A stretch of DNA of 5,158 bases from Acidobacteriaceae bacterium (GTDB lineage Bacteria > Acidobacteriota > Terriglobia > Terriglobales > Acidobacteriaceae): positions 1 to 5,158 of the forward strand of contig JASHUR010000169.1 of assembly GCA_030039895.1 (NCBI GenBank), written 5' to 3'. Both the position numbers and the translations under genes were made by a program. The notes under the pieces were generated by a model, which was not told the DNA's origin, searched no databases, and was given only the letters and a program-made list of their open reading frames with translations. Positions 1 to 4,518 of the stretch are shown here, one piece after another (within the stretch, counting starts at the first letter, position 1; each line of letters opens with the position of its first letter).

Positions 1-70
1 TTGGGAAGTGGAACGTCATGTGGCCTCTGGGATTTCTGGCGGAGAAGCAAGAGCCGCAGGTTCTTCGCTT

Positions 71-84
71 CGCTCAGAATGACA
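71..84 (+). repeat. Dispersed intergenic repeat, copy 1 (CGCTCAGAATGACA)
   Basis: This 14-base core matches two other copies in the window, at 4415-4428 and 4445-4458, with consensus CGCTCRGRATSACA. All three are in the same orientation and outside genes. This copy lies beyond the 3' end of the minus-strand thiamin gene and is preceded by a related cttcgcttcg stretch. I recall similar 'cttcgctcaggatgaca' sequences between genes in Acidobacteriaceae genomes. The copies are seen directly; the family assignment is from memory, and the function is unknown. Confidence 0.55.
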
Positions 85-91
85 TCGTGTG

Positions 92-118
92 GGGGTGGGA
101 GTCGATCATTCCCACCCC
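92..118. repeat. Perfect 9-bp inverted repeat with 9-base loop
   Basis: GGGGTGGGA (92-100) and TCCCACCCC (110-118) are exact reverse complements around the loop GTCGATCAT, and G91/T119 can add a wobble pair. It lies about 70 bases beyond the stop of the thiamin gene. No T run follows on either strand, so it is not a classic intrinsic terminator. It could be a processing or stability hairpin at the 3' end of that transcript, or part of a dispersed palindromic repeat. Confidence 0.6.
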
Positions 119-140
119 TTCACTTTGTTCAGGGCAGGCT

Positions 141-165
141 CTACGCGCGATGAATCTGCGCGTGG
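141..165. repeat. Second inverted repeat with 9-base loop
   Basis: ACGCGC (143-148) pairs perfectly with GCGCGT (158-163) around the loop GATGAATCT. C141-G165 and a T142-G164 wobble extend the stem to eight pairs. It starts 25 bases beyond the thiamin gene stop, between that gene and the hairpin at 92-118, so both would form in one 3' untranslated region. There is no T tract, so termination, if any, would need a factor. It may be a dispersed repeat. Confidence 0.5.
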
Positions 166-189
166 GAAGGGGCACCCAGAGGTTTGTGA

Positions 190-846
190 TTATTTGAGGG
201 ATGGCCAGTCGTTGGTGAGGAAGAGGCGGATGGCGGCGATGCCGGCGGCTCCGGCGGCGAGGCAGGCGGGTGCATTGTCGCGGGTGATTCCGCCGAGGGC
301 GAGGACGGGGATGGGACGCGCGGTTTCGGCGGCGGCGTGGAGCGCGTCGAGGCCGAGACCGGGGAGCGGCGTTTCGCCGTGGATGGTCTTCTCAAAGACA
401 GGCGCGAAGAGGATGAGGGTGTTGGCGGTGGTGGCGTGAGGGTTGCGCTGCGATTCTTCTTTGGCGCGGAGGACTTCGTAGAGGGAGTGGCAGGCGTGGC
501 TGATGAGGATGTCGCGTCCGGCAGAAGCGAAGAGAGCGCTGGCGTCGGATGCGGCGTTGAGTGATGTGTTCGAGGGGAGATGAATTCCGTCGGCGTGGGC
601 TTCGAGGGCGATGGTCGCGGGGCCGTTGAGGAGGACGCGGGTGTGGGTGCCGCAAGAGCGGACGCCGGCGACGATTTCTTTGGTGAGCGAGAGCAGGTCG
701 GCGGGGGCAAGGTCTTTCTCGCGGATCTGGATGTAGTCGATGTTGCGGGCGGCCCATTCGGCGGCGAGGGTGATGAGGGCGGCGCGGCGTGCGTCGTCGT
801 TGGGGCCAGGGAGCAGGCTGCGGTCGGTGATGGCACAGAGGAGCAT
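190..846 (-). CDS. Thiamine phosphate synthase / TenI-like protein (ThiE/TenI family)
   Basis: A 218-residue protein, the usual family size, predicted to be a cytoplasmic TIM barrel. ThiE joins the thiazole and pyrimidine phosphates into thiamin phosphate; TenI is a thiazole tautomerase with the same fold. Visible motifs are ITDR at the first strand (6-9), QIREKD (40-45), ADGIHL (85-90), the SHACHS segment (116-121), APVFEKT (148-154), PVLALGGIT (180-188) and GAAGIAAI (199-206). Two aspartates that normally hold magnesium pyrophosphate in ThiE appear to be missing: the usual 'ND' reads N74-G75, and the Asp after HLGQ is replaced in HLPSNT (89-94). H120 sits where TenI has its catalytic histidine, and the VFE run resembles TenI. 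The family is secure; synthase versus tautomerase is open. An in-frame TGA 18 bases upstream leaves the ATG as the only start. No Shine-Dalgarno is visible; a weak TATATG box lies at 911-906 on this strand. Confidence 0.85.
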   Translation of the reverse strand: MLLCAITDRSLLPGPNDDARRAALITLAAEWAARNIDYIQIREKDLAPADLLSLTKEIVAGVRSCGTHTRVLLNGPATIALEAHADGIHLPSNTSLNAASDASALFASAGRDILISHACHSLYEVLRAKEESQRNPHATTANTLILFAPVFEKTIHGETPLPGLGLDALHAAAETARPIPVLALGGITRDNAPACLAAGAAGIAAIRLFLTNDWPSLK

Positions 847-852
847 GGGTAA

Positions 853-884
853 GTCAGCGAGTCAGCAAGTCAGCGGGTCAGCAA
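853..884. repeat. Four tandem copies of octamer GTCAGCRR
   Basis: GTCAGCGA, GTCAGCAA, GTCAGCGG and GTCAGCAA follow one another without gaps. The array ends six bases before the start codon of the minus-strand thiamin gene, where a ribosome-binding site would normally be. Read on that strand the unit is YYGCTGAC. Eight-base units can slip during replication and would change leader length or promoter spacing. Because the period is not a multiple of three and an in-frame TGA lies in the array, it is not coding for the gene beside it. Confidence 0.8.
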
Positions 885-958
885 AGGAGACTGGTGCAGA
901 TCATTCATATAGCCTAGCCGTTTTGGGAACGAGGTTTCCTTCGTGGGAAAGTGTTGCG

Positions 959-989
959 TTCACACAGCATTGCGCTTCTGAGGTATAAG
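959..989 (+). promoter_or_regulatory. Candidate sigma-70-type promoter for sthA
   Basis: A TATAAG box (984-989, within TATAAGAT) has a TTCACA -35-like hexamer (959-964) upstream with a 19-base spacer, longer than the preferred 17. Transcription would begin near 996 and give a leader of about 38 bases containing the hairpin at 1003-1025. The -10 is convincing against the GC-rich background; the -35 is weak. There is no direct proof of use. Confidence 0.4.
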
Positions 990-1002
990 ATAGCGGTTTG
1001 GT

Positions 1003-1025
1003 AGGGTGGAAATGAGTACCACCCT
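1003..1025 (+). promoter_or_regulatory. Leader hairpin upstream of sthA
   Basis: AGGGTGG (1003-1009) and CCACCCT (1019-1025) form a perfect 7-bp stem around the loop AAATGAGTA, ending nine bases before the sthA ATG and just before its GGGGAA ribosome-binding candidate (1027-1032). The loop holds an ATG (1012) that opens a 15-codon reading frame running past the sthA start in another frame. The structure is visible; a role in translation control is inference. It could instead be a dispersed palindrome or an operator. Confidence 0.45.
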
Positions 1026-1034
1026 CGGGGAATC

Positions 1035-2432
1035 ATGGCTACTTACGACTTACTCGTGATCGGTTCGGGACCATCGGGACAGCGGGCCGCCGTGTCGGCG
1101 GTGAAGAAGGGCAGAAACGTGGCCCTGGTGGAGATGCGTAATGTGGTGGGCGGCGTGTGCATCAACACGGGCACGATTCCGAGCAAGACGATGCGGGAGG
1201 CGGTGCTGCATCTTTCGGGCTACAACTACCGCTCGATTTACGGCATGAACTACCGCGTAAAAGAGAAGATCACGATGCAGGACCTTGCCTTCCGCGTGCA
1301 GCACGTGATCAAGACCGAGATTGATGTGACGGAGGCGCAGCTGTCGCGCAACGGCGTGGACGTGATTACGGGCGTGGCGAGCTTTGTGGACGACCATCAC
1401 GTGAAGGTGTGCGGCTCCAAGGGCGAGAACATGCTGGAGGCGGACAAGATTGTGATTGCGGTCGGGACGAAGCCGGCCGATTCGCCGAAGGTGCCGATCA
1501 ACGGGCGGACGATCATCAACAGCGACCAGATTTTAGAACTGCAGAACCTGCCAAAGACGCTGATTGTGGTGGGCGGCGGCGTGATCGGCGTGGAGTACAC
1601 GTGCATGTTCTCCGCGCTGGGGGTGCGGGTGACGCTGGTGGAGAAGCGTCCGAAACTGCTGGAGTTTGCGGATCAGGAGATTGTAGAGGCGCTGAGCTAC
1701 CACCTGCGCGACAGCCGCGTGACGATGCGCCTGGCCGAGGAAGTGGAGAGCGTGGAAGAGCTGGCCGATGGGACGGTGGTGGCGAATCTGGAAAGTAAGA
1801 AGAAGATTTCCGGCGATGCACTGCTGTATGCGGTTGGGCGGCAGGGAAATATCAGTGAACTGAACCTGGCGGCGGCGGGGCTGGAAGCGGACAAGCGCGG
1901 AAGGATTCCAGTGGACAAGGACTTCCGGACCAAGGTGCCGCACATTTTTGCGGTGGGCGACGTGATCGGGTTCCCGAGCCTGGCTTCTGTGTCGATGGAG
2001 CAGGGGCGAATTGCTGTGGAGCGGGCGTTCGGCGATGAGTGCGTGCAGTCGAATCCGAGCTTTTATCCGTATGGGATTTACACGATTCCGGAGATTTCAT
2101 TTATCGGGAAGACGGAGGAGCAGCTGACGGAAGAGGACGTTCCGTATGAAGTGGGCGTGGCGTATTACCGCGAGATTGCGCGCGGACAGATACGCGGCGA
2201 CACGACGGGGCGGCTGAAGCTGATTTTCCATCGCGAGACGCGGCAGATTCTGGGCGTGCACATTATCGGCGAGGGTGCGGCGGAGCTGGTGCACATCGGC
2301 CAGGCGGTGATGACGCTGGGGGGCGCGGTGGACTACTTTATTGACAGCGTGTTCAACTATCCTACGCTGGCCGAGTGCTACAAGGCCGCAGCGTTTAACG
2401 GAATTAACCGGCTGGCGAGGTTCGACAACTAG
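1035..2432 (+). CDS. sthA: Soluble (Si-specific) NAD(P)+ transhydrogenase SthA
   Basis: A 465-residue cytoplasmic flavoprotein that moves hydride between NADPH and NAD+, balancing the two pools; E. coli SthA has 466. Domain order is the FAD motif GSGPSG (10-15) with E33 ending the second strand, the active-site loop around C42, the second dinucleotide motif GGGVIG (180-185) with E203, AVGDVIG (306-312) closing the FAD site, and a C-terminal dimerisation domain with GIYTIPEIS (347-355). Two features separate it from lipoamide dehydrogenase and mercuric reductase. The second cysteine of the redox disulfide is threonine (T47, in GTIPSK), and the C-terminal catalytic HPT is NYPT (441-444, then E447), as in known SthA. 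Many stretches match E. coli SthA closely (SLSYH-like helix, GDVIG.PSLAS, FNYPT). An in-frame TAG at 1002 and no other start codon after it fix the ATG. It is followed 63 bases later by the ROK gene, in the same frame. Confidence 0.94.
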   Translation: MATYDLLVIGSGPSGQRAAVSAVKKGRNVALVEMRNVVGGVCINTGTIPSKTMREAVLHLSGYNYRSIYGMNYRVKEKITMQDLAFRVQHVIKTEIDVTEAQLSRNGVDVITGVASFVDDHHVKVCGSKGENMLEADKIVIAVGTKPADSPKVPINGRTIINSDQILELQNLPKTLIVVGGGVIGVEYTCMFSALGVRVTLVEKRPKLLEFADQEIVEALSYHLRDSRVTMRLAEEVESVEELADGTVVANLESKKKISGDALLYAVGRQGNISELNLAAAGLEADKRGRIPVDKDFRTKVPHIFAVGDVIGFPSLASVSMEQGRIAVERAFGDECVQSNPSFYPYGIYTIPEISFIGKTEEQLTEEDVPYEVGVAYYREIARGQIRGDTTGRLKLIFHRETRQILGVHIIGEGAAELVHIGQAVMTLGGAVDYFIDSVFNYPTLAECYKAAAFNGINRLARFDN

Positions 2433-2447
2433 GCGCGTGAAAGCGCC
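2432..2447 (+). repeat. Short hairpin at the sthA stop codon
   Basis: GGCGC (2432-2436) and GCGCC (2443-2447) are a perfect 5-bp inverted repeat around GTGAAA, beginning at the last base of the TAG stop. No T run follows, so it is not an intrinsic terminator and should not separate sthA from the ROK gene. It could be a weak attenuator or stability element, or chance. Confidence 0.3.
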
Positions 2448-2483
2448 GGAGCGGTTGGCGTATGGGGAACTGCAGGCGGGAGT

Positions 2484-2489
2484 GAGGAG
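2484..2489 (+). promoter_or_regulatory. Strong ribosome-binding site of the ROK gene
   Basis: GAGGAG lies six bases before the ATG at 2496 and is the best Shine-Dalgarno match in the window. It supports that start and independent translation initiation of the second gene of the sthA-ROK pair. Confidence 0.75.
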
Positions 2490-2495
2490 ACAAGG

Positions 2496-3392
2496 ATGGC
2501 AAAGACCGTCGGAGTAGTCATGACGGAAAAAGTTGTGGCCGGGCTGATCGATGACCATAAGGTAGTGGGAGAGCTACGGCACTTCCCGGAAAAGAAAGAG
2601 ATGGATGCGGACGAGAACGGCGCGTTGATCGACATGCCGGCGGACTCGCTGTGGGAGCTGATTTGCGACTACGTTGCAGGGCTGGCTCCGAAGGGCTCGG
2701 GCGTTGAGGCGGTGGGCGTGGCGATGCCGGGAATGATTCGCAACGGAGTGGTGGAGGACTCGCCGAATTTGCCGCAATTGAAGGGCGCGAAGGCGGCGGA
2801 GTCGATACGGAATGGGTTGTCGGCGCGCGGGCTGGATTACGTCGTGATCACGCTGAATGACGCAGACGCTGTTGCCGCGGGTGTGGCCGCGACGCGCGGA
2901 CAACTGGACCGGCTGGTGCGGGTGTGGACGATCGGAAACGGGATCGGGTTTGGGCGGTTTCCGAATACGGATGAGCCGTGGGAGGGCGGGCACACGGTGG
3001 TGACGCTCGATCCCAAGGAGAACTACTGCGGCTGCGGCGGGCGCGGGCACCTGGAAGGCATTATGGGACACCGGGCGATGCGGCTGCGGTTTCTTGATCT
3101 GGAGCCGCATGAGGTTTTTGAGCACGCGCGCAAGGGAGACAAGCGCTGCGCGGACTTTGTAGAGCGCTGGCATGCGGGGCTGGCGGCGGCGACAGCGACG
3201 CAGATTCACCTGGAGGGTCCGGGAAAGTTTTACTTTACCGGGCGAAATATCAACCGGCTGGATCTGGCATCGCTGAAGGACCATTTGTACCGGATGGTGA
3301 AGATGAGTCCGCTGCAGCAGTATTCGCTGGAGGTCCTGCCGGAGGACTCGTCGATTGCGGTGATCGGAGCGGGCGCGGCGGCGGTGAGCTGA
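2496..3392 (+). CDS. Divergent ROK-family protein (glucokinase-like)
   Basis: A 298-residue protein, close to the usual ROK length of about 300. ROK proteins are cytoplasmic sugar kinases or repressors of the actin-like ATPase fold. Seen here: VGVAMPGMI (73-81), the sugar-site-like SPNLPQLKG (89-97), NDADA (121-125) with D122 as the expected catalytic base, the phosphate-2-like IGNGIGFG (146-153), EGGH (163-166) matching the ROK ExGH signature, and a zinc motif C178-G-C180-G-G-R-G-H185-L-E187. The third motif cysteine is histidine, which could still bind zinc. The N-terminus is odd: where kinases have DxGGT for ATP phosphate, this reads VVMTEK (7-12), with neither the aspartate nor the glycines. 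No helix-turn-helix is present, so it is not a ROK repressor of the NagC/Xyl type. It may be a kinase with altered nucleotide use or a non-catalytic sugar sensor. Family is confident; substrate and activity are unknown. It probably shares a transcript with sthA. Confidence 0.85.
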   Translation: MAKTVGVVMTEKVVAGLIDDHKVVGELRHFPEKKEMDADENGALIDMPADSLWELICDYVAGLAPKGSGVEAVGVAMPGMIRNGVVEDSPNLPQLKGAKAAESIRNGLSARGLDYVVITLNDADAVAAGVAATRGQLDRLVRVWTIGNGIGFGRFPNTDEPWEGGHTVVTLDPKENYCGCGGRGHLEGIMGHRAMRLRFLDLEPHEVFEHARKGDKRCADFVERWHAGLAAATATQIHLEGPGKFYFTGRNINRLDLASLKDHLYRMVKMSPLQQYSLEVLPEDSSIAVIGAGAAAVS

Positions 3393-3406
3393 GGACTTCG
3401 CAGATT

Positions 3407-3422
3407 CGCCTCCGGCGGCGCC
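3407..3422. repeat. Small GC-rich palindromic segment after the ROK gene
   Basis: CGCC (3407-3410) pairs with GGCG (3414-3417) around TCC, overlapping a GGCGCC palindrome (3417-3422). The run 'ttcgcctccggcggcg' resembles short palindromic elements that I recall between genes in acidobacteria. No T tract follows. It might be a remnant of such an element or a weak end-of-transcript hairpin for the sthA-ROK unit. Confidence 0.3.
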
Positions 3423-3513
3423 TCACGAGGATATTCAGCTGTGGTGCGCGGGAGCAAATCGTTCGCCGCCGACGAGAGCGCGAAATGGCTGCCTTGTTCA
3501 GTGGCGCCTTTGG

Positions 3514-3519
3514 TAGACT
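3514..3519 (+). promoter_or_regulatory. Candidate -10 box for a leaderless dapD transcript
   Basis: TAGACT (TANNNT type) ends six bases before the GTG start of dapD, the spacing expected if transcription begins at or next to the start codon. No Shine-Dalgarno lies between them, which fits leaderless translation. A TTGTTC hexamer (3494-3499) could be the -35, but its 14-base spacer is short, so this part is weak. Confidence 0.4.
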
Positions 3520-3525
3520 CCGGGT

Positions 3526-4371
3526 GTGAATTCAGAAGAACTTTCCCGAAAGATCGAGAAGTATTTTGCGGCCGGGGCGGATGCCATAGGCGACTCCGGT
3601 GCGATGGTGGCGTTTGAAGACCTGCGCGAGGCGCTGGAAAAGGGTGAGGTGCGCGCGGCAGAACGCGACCCGGACTCGCCGATTGGCTGGCGGGTGAATG
3701 CGTGGGTGAAGCGCGGGATCCTGCTGGGGTTTCGGCTGGGGCATCTGGCTACGTCGGGGGATGGGCTGTCGTTTGTGGACAAGCACACGTATCCGGCGCG
3801 GCGGTTCAAAGCGGAAGAAGGGATTCGCGTGGTGCCGGGCGGATCGGCGGTGCGCGCGGGCGCGTATGTGGCGAAGGGCGTGGTGTGCATGCCTCCGATG
3901 TATGTGAATGTGGGCGCGTATGTGGACGAGGGCACGATGGTGGACTCGCATGCGCTGGTGGGAAGCTGCGCGCAGATTGGCAAGCGCGTGCACCTGAGCG
4001 CGGCGGCGCAGGTGGGCGGCGTGCTGGAGCCGGTGAACGCGAGTCCGGTGATTTTGGAAGACGATGTGCTGGTGGGCGGCAACTGCGGCGTGTATGAGGG
4101 CACGATTGTGCGGCGCAAGGCAGTGCTGGCGGCAGGGACGGTGCTGACGCGCGGGACTCCGGTGTACGACGTGGTGAAGGGCGAAGTGCTGCGCGCGGAG
4201 GGCGAGATGCCGCTGGTGATTCCGGAGGGCGCGGTGGTGGTTCCGGGAGCGAGAGCGGTGACGAAGGGCAAGGCTGCGGAGTGGGGACTGAGTGTGTACA
4301 CTCCGGTGATTGTGAAGTACCGCGATGAGAAGACGGAGCTGAGCGCGGCGCTGGAGGATTTGCTGCGTTAG
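3526..4371 (+). CDS. dapD: Tetrahydrodipicolinate N-succinyltransferase DapD
   Basis: A 281-residue cytoplasmic enzyme (E. coli 274) that transfers succinyl from succinyl-CoA to tetrahydrodipicolinate, in the succinylase branch of diaminopimelate and lysine synthesis. An N-terminal helical domain (about 1-100) precedes a left-handed beta helix of hexapeptide repeats (about 108-245), typical of trimeric acyltransferases. Strongly conserved blocks are GIRVVP (99-104), YVNVGAYVDEGTMVD (126-140) with D140 as a predicted active-site residue, VGSCAQIGKRVHLS (145-158), GGVLEP (164-169) and GVYEGTIV (188-195) with E191. These match DapD, not the shorter acetyl-transferring DapH. The start is GTG: an in-frame TAG at 3514-3516 rules out anything upstream, and the next ATG (residue 27) would remove conserved helices. 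It is 133 bases after the ROK gene. With no Shine-Dalgarno and a -10-like box six bases upstream, it probably has its own leaderless transcript. Confidence 0.96.
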   Translation: MNSEELSRKIEKYFAAGADAIGDSGAMVAFEDLREALEKGEVRAAERDPDSPIGWRVNAWVKRGILLGFRLGHLATSGDGLSFVDKHTYPARRFKAEEGIRVVPGGSAVRAGAYVAKGVVCMPPMYVNVGAYVDEGTMVDSHALVGSCAQIGKRVHLSAAAQVGGVLEPVNASPVILEDDVLVGGNCGVYEGTIVRRKAVLAAGTVLTRGTPVYDVVKGEVLRAEGEMPLVIPEGAVVVPGARAVTKGKAAEWGLSVYTPVIVKYRDEKTELSAALEDLLR

Positions 4372-4392
4372 GACTGGTCGCACGGGCGGACG

Positions 4393-4410
4393 CGGCTTCG
4401 CCGACTTTTT
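4393..4410 (+). terminator. Weak intrinsic terminator candidate after dapD
   Basis: CGGC (4393-4396) and GCCG (4400-4403) form a 4-bp stem with a TTC loop, followed by AC and five T (4406-4410). It starts 22 bases after the dapD stop. The stem is short for an efficient terminator, but the position and T run fit. It faces the 3' end of the convergent chrA gene. Confidence 0.4.
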
Positions 4411-4414
4411 CATC

Positions 4415-4428
4415 CGCTCGGGATGACA
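4415..4428 (+). repeat. Dispersed intergenic repeat, copy 2 (CGCTCGGGATGACA)
   Basis: It differs from copy 1 at two of 14 bases and lies between the convergent ends of dapD and chrA. A T6 run (4435-4440) separates it from copy 3. Two copies 30 bases apart in one gene junction suggest a compound or duplicated element. Confidence 0.55.
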
Positions 4429-4444
4429 ATCCAATTTTTTATCG

Positions 4445-4458
4445 CGCTCAGGATCACA
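4445..4458 (+). repeat. Dispersed intergenic repeat, copy 3 (CGCTCAGGATCACA)
   Basis: Third copy of the 14-base core, two mismatches from copy 1 and two from copy 2, in the same orientation. It lies about 60 bases beyond the chrA stop. The remaining junction up to 4518 shows no gene and no other clear signal. Confidence 0.5.
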
Positions 4459-4518
4459 TCACTATAAAGCTGGCTTACGGGGCAGAGCGTGCGCGCGGTG
4501 ACTCGATTGAATACGGGG

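Noticed and set aside
1..153. Open plus-strand frame running in from the left edge, as a possible 3' end of an upstream gene
   Set aside because: Its translation runs through the CGCTC repeat and the 92-118 hairpin, is Ser/Arg/Phe-rich without motif, and looks like intergenic DNA.
92..165. Tandem intrinsic terminators of the thiamin gene
   Set aside because: The stems are strong, but no T tract follows them on the minus strand, so only a factor-dependent or stability role could be argued.
853..884. CRISPR-like repeat array
   Set aside because: The units are eight bases and contiguous, with no spacers and no cas genes nearby.
740..988. 82-codon plus-strand frame spanning the thiamin gene start and the intergenic region
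   Set aside because: It is mostly antisense to the thiamin gene and reads through the octamer array. It has no ribosome site or recognisable product.
1035..2432. Lipoamide dehydrogenase or mercuric reductase as alternative identity
   Set aside because: The second redox cysteine (T47) and the C-terminal HPT histidine (NYPT) are replaced exactly as in SthA. No heavy-metal domain is present.
2433..2495. Intrinsic terminator between sthA and the ROK gene
   Set aside because: The 5-bp hairpin has no following T run, and the gap is short, which fits co-transcription better.
3498..4434. Long minus-strand open frames opposite dapD (267, 300 and 207 codons)
   Set aside because: They are low-complexity Arg/His/Pro/Ser/Thr translations with no family motif, exactly antisense to an unmistakable DapD. 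GC-rich codons leave such frames open by default.
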